From Lactiplantibacillus mudanjiangensis (GTDB lineage Bacteria; Bacillota; Bacilli; Lactobacillales; Lactobacillaceae), in contig NZ_BJDY01000002.1 in NCBI RefSeq assembly GCF_005405385.1, forward strand, positions 310,001 to 374,000: a stretch of 64,000 bases of DNA, given 5' to 3'. Numbering within the stretch: the stretch's first letter is position 1; every line of letters starts with the position of its first letter. Positions 25,366 through 35,318 of the stretch are shown here, in pieces. The notes beneath the pieces were generated by a model. That model searched no databases, was not told where the DNA came from, and saw only the letters and a program-made list of their open reading frames with translations. Made by a program: the position numbers and the translations under genes.

Positions 25366-25414
25366 AAAAATCGTCCTTAACTGATTAGTCGTAACCGGTC
25401 AGGGACGATTTTTT
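25366..25414. terminator. Bidirectional terminator displaced by repeat copy B
   Basis: AAAAATCGTCC (25366-25376) pairs with GGGACGATTTTT (25402-25413). Without the element it would sit 3 bases after the stop of the gene ending at 24812. It still serves the minus-strand phosphatase. Confidence 0.9.
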
Positions 25415-25416
25415 GT

Positions 25417-26028
25417 TTATGCTAAAACGTGAACATTGGTGCGATTTAGAAAGTCAACGGCATAGTGACCATTGATTAAGGTTAACTTAGTTAAACTGGT
25501 TGGCTGTGGATCAGGGATTGCGTTGATTGGTCGTTGTAGGAGTTGAGCCAGTAACACGCGTAAAGTAACGCGATGGGCAACGATAACCTGTGTTTGTTCA
25601 GGATAACGTTGTTGCAGACGATTAAAGCCACGAACTGCGCGTTGAGCTAGTGCCGTAAAGGTTTCACCGCCATTTAGACCTTGATAATGCTCAGGGTCAT
25701 CCCAAAAACGATGCCATTCTAGTGGCATGTGTTGCGCAATCCAAGTATGGGTTTGGCCTTCCCAGCTCCCCATATTTAATTCTTGAAATTCAGGCACTGT
25801 CAGTATTGGTTTATGCAGACTGGCATTTAGATGGGCTGCGGTCTGTTGTGCCCGCGGACTAGGACTCACCAATAAACGAGTGATGGTTGAGTCGGTGGCT
25901 AGATATTGACCTAATTGATCAGCTTGCGCCAGCCCGATCGATGTTAGTGGTGAGTTTTTGAATCCTTGCATGCGGTGAGCCTGATTCCAAATGGTTTGTC
26001 CGTGACGGACGAAATATAATGTTGTCAT
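25417..26028 (-). CDS. Histidine phosphatase (phosphoglycerate mutase-like)
   Basis: A 203-residue member of the histidine phosphatase superfamily branch 1. The catalytic RHG is at residues 8-10 (LYFVRHGQT), the conserved acidic residue is in FQELNMGSWEG and the second His is in IVAHRVTLR. It is shorter than true cofactor-dependent phosphoglycerate mutase (about 230-250) and fits GpmB/CobC-type phosphatases of unknown substrate. The ATG at 26028 follows GAAGG; an upstream TTG at 26046 has no ribosome-binding site. Confidence 0.87.
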   Translation of the reverse strand: MTTLYFVRHGQTIWNQAHRMQGFKNSPLTSIGLAQADQLGQYLATDSTITRLLVSPSPRAQQTAAHLNASLHKPILTVPEFQELNMGSWEGQTHTWIAQHMPLEWHRFWDDPEHYQGLNGGETFTALAQRAVRGFNRLQQRYPEQTQVIVAHRVTLRVLLAQLLQRPINAIPDPQPTSLTKLTLINGHYAVDFLNRTNVHVLA

Positions 26029-26132
26029 ATCATGACCTTCTTTCAAGATTTCATTATACGTAGCGTCATGGCTGCGGTATAATACAGAAAATTAAGGACT
26101 GATAAGTTGTAGTTATCAATCAGGAGGCTATC

Positions 26133-26966
26133 ATGAATTTACATCAGTTGCGGATTTTTTATACCGTGGCCCAATGTCAAAGTGTCGGACAAGCGGCGAA
26201 AAAATTATATATCAGTCAACCCGCAGTTAGCCAGCAATTGAAGCAATTTGAAAGTCAGTATCAGGTTAAACTGCTACAACCGCAAGGGCGAGGGATTGCG
26301 TTAACGCCACTCGGTACGAAGGTCTATGAACAAGCCAAGTTGATTTTTGAACAAGAAGCTTATTTGGAAACGATCCTAACGGCAGCAACCCCACCATTGC
26401 GGTTAGGTGGCACGGCTTTAGCCTTAGAACAACTTTTAAGTCAATCGACGGTTACTTGGTCAAGACTTAAAATTAGTCGACTGAACACGCAAACACTAAT
26501 TGATCAAATGGCATTGCAGCAATTAGATTTAGCGGTACTTCCGCAAGCCGTTACCGATCCTAATTATCAACGGTTTGCCTTACAGCCAGATCAGTGGATC
26601 TTTGTTGCCGCTGAAGGTGATCCTGTGACGACAGTGACACGGTCGCAACTGGTGGACTTGCCATTAATTATCCGTGAGGTCGGGAGTACCACGCATCAAT
26701 TGCTAGTAGATATTTTAGGTACTCGTCAACTCAATCAAGCGATTGAAGTGAATGATCAGGCAACGGCCATTCAATTGGCTAAACAACAACTAGGCATTTA
26801 TTTTTGTGCAGCGGCAAGTGTGCAAGCGGCCATTCAGGCACATGACTTGAAACAAGTTGTGGTGACAGACTATCAGCCGCAAGTTCGGCAATTATATTTG
26901 TATGAACGGCATGCTATGGCTGGATCCTTGATTGATCAACATTTACGACAAACACTGGCATTATGA
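26133..26966 (+). CDS. LysR family transcriptional regulator
   Basis: A 277-residue LysR protein. The N-terminal helix-turn-helix (MNLHQLRIFYTVAQ..SVGQAAKKLYISQPAVSQQLKQFE) is typical, followed by a linker helix and a periplasmic-binding-like effector domain (about 88-277). CAGGAGG precedes the start. It is divergent from the histidine phosphatase but separated by only about 100 bases, so it might control that gene. No metabolic target gene lies next to it on its own strand. Confidence 0.88.
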   Translation: MNLHQLRIFYTVAQCQSVGQAAKKLYISQPAVSQQLKQFESQYQVKLLQPQGRGIALTPLGTKVYEQAKLIFEQEAYLETILTAATPPLRLGGTALALEQLLSQSTVTWSRLKISRLNTQTLIDQMALQQLDLAVLPQAVTDPNYQRFALQPDQWIFVAAEGDPVTTVTRSQLVDLPLIIREVGSTTHQLLVDILGTRQLNQAIEVNDQATAIQLAKQQLGIYFCAAASVQAAIQAHDLKQVVVTDYQPQVRQLYLYERHAMAGSLIDQHLRQTLAL

Positions 26967-27013
26967 CGATCATTGTTAAGCTTGCAAACGGCGTCATAAC
27001 TAGATTAGCAAGT

Positions 27014-27068
27014 AATAACAAATAGCAGTGATCTAACCATATCGGTCGGATCACTGCTATTTGTTATT
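27014..27068. terminator. Long inverted repeat between LysR and HAD genes
   Basis: AATAACAAATAGCAGTGATC (27014-27033) pairs perfectly with 27049-27068. It covers the stop codon of the minus-strand HAD gene. T-rich flanks on both strands suggest a bidirectional terminator. Confidence 0.8.
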
Positions 27069-27738
27069 GAGATAATCGGTCGAACAATCCTTGATAGGTC
27101 GAAATCTGATCATCGATATGACTGGTCTTAGGCATCATTGGGGTGGGGGCGTTTGGCTCAACGACTAAGACGGTCTTGGCAACTTGAGCTTGATTTGCAG
27201 CTTGAATGCCAGAGGGAGAGTCTTCAAAAATCGCAGTTGTTGTGGGATCACCTTGAACATTCGCCAAAGCGGCTAAAAACATATCTGGTGCGGGTTTTCC
27301 TGGTAGCCCGCCATCATTAATCACCACTTTATCATGATCAAACCAACGATTTAAACCAAGTTGATCAAAGAAAAAGTCAACGTTAACTTTTTCAGACGCA
27401 GTCGCAATGTTCATTGAATATCCGGCAGTTTTAACCTGGTCTAAGAATTCAGTCAAACCAGGCACTAACCGAAATTTATCCGGTCGCTGCAAACAAATAT
27501 CACGATAAATTTGTTCCTTACGTGCAGATAAGTCAGCGGTTTCATCAGCGGATAGTGGTTGATTGGCATAATGATCAAATGTATAGCTATTATTGCGACC
27601 GGCGATTTGCGTTTGAAAGTCGGTTTCCGTCATTTGGTGATTAAATGTTTGCGCTAACATTTTACTCCAAGCTTGTCGTTGAAATTCAGAATCAAAAATC
27701 ATGGTGCCATTGAAGTCAAAAATATAGTGGGTAATCAT
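27064..27738 (-). CDS. HAD phosphatase, beta-phosphoglucomutase-like
   Basis: A 224-residue HAD subfamily IA protein with an alpha-helical cap. Motif I is DFNGT (residues 8-12), motif II is the Ser/Thr in NIATASEK, motif III is GLPGKPAPDMF (Lys) and motif IV is IFEDSPSG. The usual second Asp of motif I (DxD), the general acid/base, is Asn10. This could lower or alter activity. It forms an operon with the DeoR regulator 11 bases upstream, so a sugar phosphate is the likely substrate. Confidence 0.86.
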   Translation of the reverse strand: MITHYIFDFNGTMIFDSEFQRQAWSKMLAQTFNHQMTETDFQTQIAGRNNSYTFDHYANQPLSADETADLSARKEQIYRDICLQRPDKFRLVPGLTEFLDQVKTAGYSMNIATASEKVNVDFFFDQLGLNRWFDHDKVVINDGGLPGKPAPDMFLAALANVQGDPTTTAIFEDSPSGIQAANQAQVAKTVLVVEPNAPTPMMPKTSHIDDQISTYQGLFDRLSQ

Positions 27739-27749
27739 CGTATCGTCTC

Positions 27750-28514
27750 CTAGTTTTTGGGGGTTAAAATCATGACATTTGCCGTAGTCAGAGCGGTCTT
27801 TAAGTTAGCAGGAACGGGGGCGTTGGTAACTAAATAATCAAGCTGCTCCAGTGCTAAGCCACGATAGTTATGGGTCATGTCAAATCTGGATTGGTCCAAG
27901 ACTAAAGCCAATTGTTGCGACTGATCGCGTAATTGTTGTTTGAACGCGATGTCATCTTGATAAGCAAAGAAGACGCCATCGGATGTCAGACCCGCCGCAC
28001 TCAAAAAAGTAAGGTCAAATTTAAAACTAAGCAGATCACGCAATGCTGCCGAATCCATCGTCCCGCGTCGTTCAGCTTGGTAGTTACCGCCTAATAGTCG
28101 GACTTGACTAGTTGTTTTTCGTAAAAGTTGGTCGGCAATATCCAATGAATTAGTGACAGTTAATGTCGTTGGTGCTAAATCCAAAAATTGTGGAATCATG
28201 CCGATAGTGGTTGAAACATCTAGAAAAAAGCGTTGTTTACCAGTGGCTAGCGGTGCGGCCAATTGACCTAATTGCCGTTTGGCGGTCGGATGATCGGCTT
28301 GGCGCGTTAAGTAATCATCGAGCCGATTAAAACTATTCGGTAAGCTCAATCCACCATAGCTACGTTCGGCGGCTCCGGTGGCGGTTAACTTAATGATATC
28401 GCGCCGGGCGGTATCACGCGAGGCACCAGTCAAGGTCATCACTTCACGCAAGGTTAGTGATTTTTTCGTTTTTAAGGTTGTTAACATTAATTGTAGTCGC
28501 TGTGGTGATTGCAT
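27750..28514 (-). CDS. DeoR family transcriptional regulator
   Basis: A 254-residue DeoR/GlpR-type repressor. The N-terminal helix-turn-helix (SLTLREVMTLTGASRDTARRDI) is followed by the sugar-phosphate-sensing ISOCOT-like domain (about 75-230, with TNSLDIADQLL and LLGGNYQAERRGTMDSAAL). Members respond to phosphorylated sugars. Directly upstream of, and co-transcribed with, a HAD sugar phosphatase, so it probably autoregulates a small sugar-phosphate detoxification operon. Confidence 0.9.
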   Translation of the reverse strand: MQSPQRLQLMLTTLKTKKSLTLREVMTLTGASRDTARRDIIKLTATGAAERSYGGLSLPNSFNRLDDYLTRQADHPTAKRQLGQLAAPLATGKQRFFLDVSTTIGMIPQFLDLAPTTLTVTNSLDIADQLLRKTTSQVRLLGGNYQAERRGTMDSAALRDLLSFKFDLTFLSAAGLTSDGVFFAYQDDIAFKQQLRDQSQQLALVLDQSRFDMTHNYRGLALEQLDYLVTNAPVPANLKTALTTANVMILTPKN

Positions 28515-28598
28515 TTTTAGCCTCCAATTTAAGTCGTTTTAAGTATGATTATATTATAGCCTTAAAATAGCTTAAATTGAAGTCATTATTTAATGATC

Positions 28599-28626
28599 AA
28601 AAAAGCCACCAGCATCGCTGATGACT
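28599..28626 (-). terminator. Terminator of the decayed giant surface protein gene
   Basis: On the minus strand AGTCATCAGC pairs (with G-U) with GCTGGTGGCT, followed by T6. It lies about 16 bases after the stop at 28642. Confidence 0.8.
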
Positions 28627-28641
28627 TTTGAGGTAGTGTGA

Positions 28642-31600
28642 CTAGTTATGACGACGTTTTGGTGCCAATCCTAGGAATGCTAGTAGGCTACTTAATCCTA
28701 ATAAAATCGTTCCCAGTAATGTAACTGATGGCGATGTTGTTTCATCCGTCTGCGGTAAGGTTGCCGGAGACGTTTTTTTATCAGTCGTGGTTGCCGAACT
28801 GTGCTTGGAGACTGCAACCGGTTGAGCGACCAGCGCGGCATTGACTTGTTCAGTACCTGATTTTGTAACCGCATGACTGGTTGCCGTCATCGGTTTGTCA
28901 GTTTGCGACTTGTTTGAAGTAGTCGTACTAATTGGCTGATGAAGCGTGTTTTGGGTCGTATTATTAGTCGACACACTTGGTTTATTCGTTGTCGGCGCTT
29001 GTTCGGAATCAGTGGTTGACCCGGTATTGTCATTAGGGGTCGTTTCGTTACCGTTGTTATTAGTCGTATGATCACCATTATCCGTAGATTGATCGCCACC
29101 ATTGTCTGTATTTCCGGTATCAGGTGCGGCCGTAATCGTCACCGTTGCGGTAGCCGTGTGTGCTTGACCAGTCTGATCAGTGAAAGCATAGGTGATGAGA
29201 TAATCACCAGCATTAGCAGTTGTCCAGTCGGCAATCGATTGTCCGTCTTTGGTAATCGTCACCGTTAAATCACTGATGGTTAAGTTGTGCCCGTCTGTGT
29301 CTGTGGCGGTAACTAAACCGTCAGCTGGTGTCCAAGTGTCGCCAGTCGTTAAAGTTACGTTTGGTTGAACCGATAAGGATGATTGATCTTTAACCAATGC
29401 GGCGGTAATTGTAATTAAACTAGTAGCCAGCCGTTTGGACTTGGCCTTGCTGATCAGTAAAACTATAGGTGACCAGATAACGTCCAGGTTGTGAGGTATC
29501 AACGCTTGTTAAAGGTTGACCGTCACGGGCAAGACGACTGACGGTCACGGTTAGTTGATTAAAGGTAACGGCAGTCCCATCAACGTCAGTCGCACCTTTG
29601 AAGTTATCGGCCGGCGTCCAGGAATCGCCAACTGTCAAATCAGTTTCAGGAATAACCGAAATCTGAGCTTGATTATTCGTAATCGTCACGGTGCTAGTCG
29701 CTTGCTGTAAGTTGCCTTGTTGATCAGTGAAACTGTAAGTGACTAAGTAAGTCCCAGTGGTCGAAGTATCAATTGATGTCACTGTTTGTCCATCTTTAGT
29801 AATCGACACCGTCAGTTTATCAAAATGAACGACCGAGCCATCCGTATCAGTAGCGCTATTCACCTGATCGCTAGCTTGCCAAGTATCACCAGTGGCTAAG
29901 GTCACTTGTTTGTTAACCTTAAGTCCGGCTTGACTGTCGGTAACGATAACGGTACTAGTCGCTTGTTGCAAGTTGCCTTGTTGATCGGTGAAACTGTATG
30001 TTACAAGATAAGTGCCGGTTTTACTCGTATCAACCGCGCTAACGGCTTGGCCATCTTTGGTAATTGCCACACCAATTTTATCAAACGTCACCGCCGTGCC
30101 ATCCGTATCCGAAGCACTAGTGAAAGCTGTTTTTGGTGACCAAGTATCGCCAGCAATCAGCTTAGATTGATCGGTCACCACTAAGCCTACACGATTATCA
30201 GCAACTGTTAACGTGAGCGTCGCCGTTTGTGGGTGGCTTTGTTGGTCGGTAAAGGCATAGGTTACCACGTAAGTCCCAGTCGTAACGGTTGTTGGTGTAC
30301 TAATCGTTTGGCCGTCTTTAGTGAATGACACCGTTAAGTTGTTATAAGCCACATTTGAACCATCAACATTGGTTGCGGCTTTAAAATAAGTCTCGGCGTC
30401 CAACGTATCACCATCGACTAAATTGTCGGTGGTTTGATTGAGCGTTAAGTCAGCTTGGTTAGCTTTAACCGTAACCACAGTCTTGGCACTGTGCGTGACG
30501 CCGAGTTGGTCTTTATATTGGTAAGTCACGGTGTACGTATCGGCTGAATTTAACTGAATGTTGTCGACAGGGTTATTTTGACTGTCGGTAATTGTAGTGG
30601 TCAAAGTGCTTTTATCAACATCATCGCCGTAGACATCGATGACTTTAGTCACGGCTTCTACCGGTGACCAAGTTTCTTCACTTTGCGGGTTAGCGTATAA
30701 CGTCACTGTTGGATCAGTGGTTAAATCAGCCAAACTAACCCGATCTTGCCAAACGTAAGTCCCGGGCGCTGTGCCATTGTAAGCAGACATGAGGTTAGTC
30801 GAAGTATAGGTTGGCCCAGTTGTTTGTTCGTCAGATTTGACCCAATTGCCGGTGTAATAGAGATCGCTTGTCAAATCAGTTAGCGTCGCGTTGCCAGTAC
30901 TATTTTTTAAGCGCGCACCAGTACCTAGAGTTAGGGCATTCAATGCGGTAGTGCCACTAAGCATTTTTGAAATATTTAGATCGTCACTAATCGTGAAGTT
31001 CGAAATATCCAGTGATTTTAGTGCTTTTGACCCAGCAAATAAGCTGCCTAAGCCATAATCATTCGCATTGGTGACGCCAGTTGTCCCATTATTATCAACA
31101 CTTGTCGTGGTCCAATTGGCCAAGTCGAGGGCTGTTAAACCCGTGTTACTAAACGCAAACCCCATATTAGTGACATTGCCAGTCGTGGTCCAACCAGAGA
31201 GGTCTAATGAGGTGAGGGCAGCCATATCGTAAAACATGTATGAAATATCGGTTAGGCTGTCGGTTTTCCAATTACCAAATTTAAGTGTGGCTAACTTTTT
31301 ATCTTCGCTAAACATACTGGAGGTAGTGGTCACACTATGTGTATCCCAGGCACTGAGATCAAGTGAAGTTAGGGCGCTATCGACAAAGAACATATAAGAC
31401 ATATTGGTCACATTGCCGACATCCCAACTATCAACCGCTAGGGCTTTTAATTGAGTTGCACGAGAAAACATGTAGGCCATGTTGGTCACATTACTGGTGT
31501 TCCATTTGGTAACATCTAGAGCTTTCAAGGCAGTTGTACGGGCAAACATATAAGCCATATTAATGACACTACTGGTATCCCAATTGGCAACATTTAATGT

Positions 31601-33448
31601 CGTTAATTTGCTGGTTACGCCACTGGTCGTTCCAAATAAATAAGACATATCGGTGACATTCCCCGTTTGCCAGTTGGAAACATCTAAGGCAGTGACTTCA
31701 GAAGCGTAAAACATATGCGACATGTCAACGGCGTTGGTAGTATCCCAGTTCGCAACGTTTAGCGCGGTTGTCAGTCCTTTTGTGTAGCTAAACATATTAT
31801 TAAAGTTAGTAACACTACCGGTATGCCACTGGCTGACATCGATAGCGGTCAACGCTTGGGCATTAGAGAACATCGCTTGCATGTTTTTTACTTTGCTGGT
31901 ATCAAAGTTGCTGACATCAACTGACGTCAAAGCTAACGTTTGATTAAACATATAAGCCATATTTTTGGCGCTAGTGGTGTCCCATTTAGAAAGATCAATG
32001 TTGTTTAGGGCGTGAGCGTTAGAGAATAGGTAAGACATATTGGTAACCTTGCTAGTATTCCAATTTTCAATGCCTGTGATCGTAGTGAGTTTTGTGGCAT
32101 AACCAAACATGCCCGCCATATTAGTGACCGAGCTAGTAACCCATTTGCTGGTATCTAATGAAGAAATACCTGAGTTATAAAACATGTAAGCCATGGTCGT
32201 GGCCTTGCTAGTGTCCCAATTGGAAACGTCTAGTGTGGTGACGTTAGTTAGACCGTCAAAAACGTATGCCATGTTGGTGACGCTACTAGTAACCCATTTA
32301 GACACATCTAATTCAGTTAATGCGGCATTACCCCAAAATAAATTAGCCATATTTTGAACCTTGCTAACATTCCAGTTAGAAACGTCCAAAGCCTTTAAGC
32401 TTTTGGTATCATTGAACGTACTATACATACTAGTGACATTGCTGACATCCCATTTAGAAACATCGACAGATTCCAAGGCGGTATCTCGATAGAACATATT
32501 GTCCATATTGGTGACTTGGCTCATGTCTAACAAATTAGCATTATTAATGGTTGTCAGATTAGTCATATCAATAAAAAGACCGGATGAATCGGCATTAGCC
32601 GTTACTTTACCAGTGAAGTTAATTGTTTTGACCTTCGTAATATCAAAATATTGTTTCCAAATATTATTAGGGACTTTGACTTCGGTCTGTCCAATCACAT
32701 CTCCAGTATCAGGATCGATAATGTTGCTTTCTTCCAGATGATATTTATCATCATCTGCTGTATAACTATCAGTCTTTGTTAACGCATCCAGTCCACCGGC
32801 GCCAATGGTTAAAACACCATCGTCAGATAGGGACCAGGTCGCACCACCTTCAAAAGTCCCTGAATGAACCTCGGTTGTAACTGCAGTACTAGCAGGAACG
32901 GCAGCGATAGCGGCACTGGCAGCAACTGGCGTACTTTCAACTACAGCTTTTGTAGTGGCTGTAGTTGATGCCGCCTTGCTATTATCAACTGAAGCTGAAC
33001 TAACAGCTGATGTTGTGGTACTGGTTGCCGCAGTCGTACTGGCTGAGGTCGCGCTTGACGCAGTGGCTTGGCTAGTTGCGGAACTCGTCGCTGCCGATGA
33101 CGCGGCACTGGCGGCTTGACTCGTACTGGAACTTGTTGCCTGACTAGTCGATGTGTTAGAACTTGCAGAAGAAGTCGATTCACTCGCTGCGCTAGTCGCT
33201 TGGCTAGCAGTTGTGCTTGCAGCCGCCGCACTTGTTGGTGTTTTTAATGCGACGCTATCCTGACTGGTTGCTGAGGCTGTGCTCGTGGTGGCAGTATTCG
33301 TGTTAGTGTTGGTAGCGCTATCATCAGTTGCCGCTTGAGCAGTTAATATTTATGTTTGCCAGGTTAAGGCGGTAATCCCAGCAATCACCCAGAATCGTCC
33401 TTTTTTGTACATCTTGTAATGCGTTTTGCGTGTTGGTAAAGTTTTCAT
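28642..33448 (-). pseudogene. Giant BspA-like LPQTDE surface protein, disrupted
   Basis: The intact gene would encode about 1,600 residues. It starts at 33448 with a KxYKxGKxW signal peptide (THYKMYKKGRFWVIAG), then a Ser/Thr/Ala-rich stretch, about 15-20 DUF285 BspA-type repeats (MxxMF..LDVSNWDTS), Ig-like repeats, and LPQTDE with a membrane segment and RRHN tail. Two lesions break it. TAA at 33350-33352 lies in the signal peptide, directly before TAQAA, while the frame stays open for 1,300 codons after it. A tandem GGCT duplication (plus strand AGCC at 29425-29428 and 29429-29432) shifts the frame before the last Ig repeat and the anchor. Three intact relatives lie at 49884, 54854 and 59003. 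Confidence 0.9.
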
Positions 33449-33597
33449 CCTGATTTCCCCTTACGATCAGCTAACTAATTGTCTTGAAAGGTTGGGTTAA
33501 CAACGTTTGATCGATGATTATTCGATGGCAATAGTTGCACTATAAGTTAATTGAAGTAATTAATCGATAAGTTAAGCTTAACCAAAAGTTAAGATAT

Positions 33598-33611
33598 TGT
33601 AAACGGTTTTT
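33598..33611 (+). promoter_or_regulatory. Possible cre (CcpA) site in the divergent region
   Basis: TGTAAACGGTTTTT matches 12 of 14 positions of the catabolite-response consensus TGWAANCGNTNWCA; the last two differ. It lies in the 438-bp AT-rich gap 33449-33886 between the broken gene and the csc cluster. I see no other gene or strong dyad in that gap. Confidence 0.35.
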
Positions 33612-33886
33612 CGTCGATTATTTAAGAGAAATTATATTTTAGTATTAAAAAACTGTATTTTTTCAAGAACGATTTAGAGCGATAAAAATGGATGAATTGG
33701 CTACCGATTAATTGCTGTCAATTAATTGATAAGCAATCAAATAATCAAATAATTAGACAAAACTTTGAAGAATATGATAGCCTTATGATAACGATATGAA
33801 CTTTCTAATGAAATCTGGCCAGGTTCTCATGATATCGTAATGTTAGTGACAATTGTGCAGAGACCTTAAAAAGGGAGCGAATAATC

Positions 33887-34609
33887 ATGAAAAACGTAAT
33901 GATGACTAGTGCGTTAATCTTGAGTTTGTTAGGTGTCCCCGCAATGACGGCCCACGCTGCTGGTTCTAGTGCGACGACAGGAACCGATTTAGAGTTAGTT
34001 GAAAATACAGATCCAACTGGTCCGGTGAATCCGGATGATCCAAGTAAGCCACAAGATCCGGCAGATCCTAATAACCCGGTGACCGGTAATGAAGGACCAT
34101 TGTCCTTGGACGTGGCACCAGAATCATTTAACTTTGGGAAGGTTCAAATTGATTTTACCGAGCAAACGTATCACGCTAAAGCCGTGACCGGCGGAACTGG
34201 TAAACAATATCTTCAGGTTACCGATAGCCGTGGGGCCAATCAAAATGGTTGGACAGTGACTGTCGAACAAGATAAAGACTTAACTGAAACAACCGAATCA
34301 AATCCGTTTGTATTAACAGGGACTACGATTACGGTACCAGCTGGGACGGCTCGAAATAGCTTATCAGATGATCCAACCATGGCGGATGACAAGTTAATCG
34401 CAACATCCGCTGAAGTGACCAATTCCAGTGGTGCCGTGGCTGTTTTAACAACAACATCAGATGCGGGTGCCGGTAAAGGAACGTCTGTTAAGACTTGGGA
34501 CCCAACCGATGTGACCTTAACGATTCCGAAGAACACTGCCAAAAAAGGGGTTTATAAGAACACGTTAACTTGGACGTTAACTGCTGGTGTTGAATCTACC
34601 ATCGATTAA
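33887..34609 (+). CDS. WxL domain surface protein (CscB type)
   Basis: A 240-residue exported protein. The signal peptide (1-24, ending AHA) is followed by a Pro/Asp-rich linker (DPTGPVNPDDPSKP region, about 40-65) and the WxL domain (SLDVAPESFNFG, NGWTVTV, then LTWTLTAG at the end). Such proteins bind peptidoglycan without covalent linkage. First gene of a five-gene csc-type cluster. AAGGGAG precedes the start. The next WxL protein is a clear paralog with the same linker. Confidence 0.92.
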   Translation: MKNVMMTSALILSLLGVPAMTAHAAGSSATTGTDLELVENTDPTGPVNPDDPSKPQDPADPNNPVTGNEGPLSLDVAPESFNFGKVQIDFTEQTYHAKAVTGGTGKQYLQVTDSRGANQNGWTVTVEQDKDLTETTESNPFVLTGTTITVPAGTARNSLSDDPTMADDKLIATSAEVTNSSGAVAVLTTTSDAGAGKGTSVKTWDPTDVTLTIPKNTAKKGVYKNTLTWTLTAGVESTID

Positions 34610-34636
34610 CGTACGGTCAAAAGGGAGGCCGTTATC

Positions 34637-35305
34637 ATGGAAAAATCATTAGTTTTAATGAGTTGCCTACTGGGGTTAACCATGCTTGGCACAAGCGTCC
34701 AGGCAGCAACAACGAGCGGTACGGTAACTTTTGAAGATGACACGACTGCGACTGCACCAGTTAATCCAACCGATCCAGGATCACCACAATCACCGGCTGA
34801 TCCTAATAACCCGGCCACCGGGCAGACGGGGACATTGACGATTGACGTAGCCCCAGCCAAAATTGATTTTGGAACCGTTACCACTTCAAACGCGGCTAAG
34901 ACGTATAACGCTGTTGGGTCGTATAACCAGTATTTACAGGTTTCCGATAAACGAACAACGGCCAATGGTTGGAAAGTGACGGTTAAGCAAGATCATGCGT
35001 TAACTAATACAACGACTAACCATGTATTAACTGGGGCTGTGATCCACTTACCAAAGGGGACTGCACGAAATTCGTTGAATGCGACACCATCAACTATAGA
35101 TACCAATTTCACCACGACGGCAGTTGATATCACGACTGCCGATCAAGAAGTCATTAGTGCGCCGAACCAAACTGGAATCGGTAAAGCAGTCACCACAGAT
35201 ACTTGGACGGCGAGCGGCGTCACATTATCAGTACCAAAATTGACCGCTCGAACAGGGAATTACACGAATACGTTGACTTGGACACTGGTAGCTGCGGCTA
35301 ACTAG
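34637..35305 (+). CDS. WxL domain surface protein (CscB type), paralog
   Basis: A 222-residue secreted WxL protein with a signal peptide (about 1-23), a Pro/Asp linker (VNPTDPGSPQSPADPNNP) and the WxL domain (TIDVAPAKIDFG, NGWKVTV, LTWTLVA). It follows the preceding paralog by 27 bases and precedes the DUF916 gene by 13, so all are co-transcribed. The two differ most in the loops between the strands of the WxL domain, where ligand specificity could lie. Confidence 0.92.
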   Translation: MEKSLVLMSCLLGLTMLGTSVQAATTSGTVTFEDDTTATAPVNPTDPGSPQSPADPNNPATGQTGTLTIDVAPAKIDFGTVTTSNAAKTYNAVGSYNQYLQVSDKRTTANGWKVTVKQDHALTNTTTNHVLTGAVIHLPKGTARNSLNATPSTIDTNFTTTAVDITTADQEVISAPNQTGIGKAVTTDTWTASGVTLSVPKLTARTGNYTNTLTWTLVAAAN

Positions 35306-35318
35306 ACAGGAGGACGCC

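Noticed and set aside
31000-32500. CRISPR-like regular repeats in the BspA regions
   Set aside because: The roughly 75-bp periodicity is coding (LDVSNWDTS repeats), imperfect and in frame; there are no unique spacers and no cas genes.
29420-32698. Treating the 1,092- and 286-residue pieces of the giant gene as two separate genes
   Set aside because: The pieces continue one domain series and are separated only by a 4-bp GGCT duplication; the first piece also extends upstream in frame to a stop in the signal peptide.
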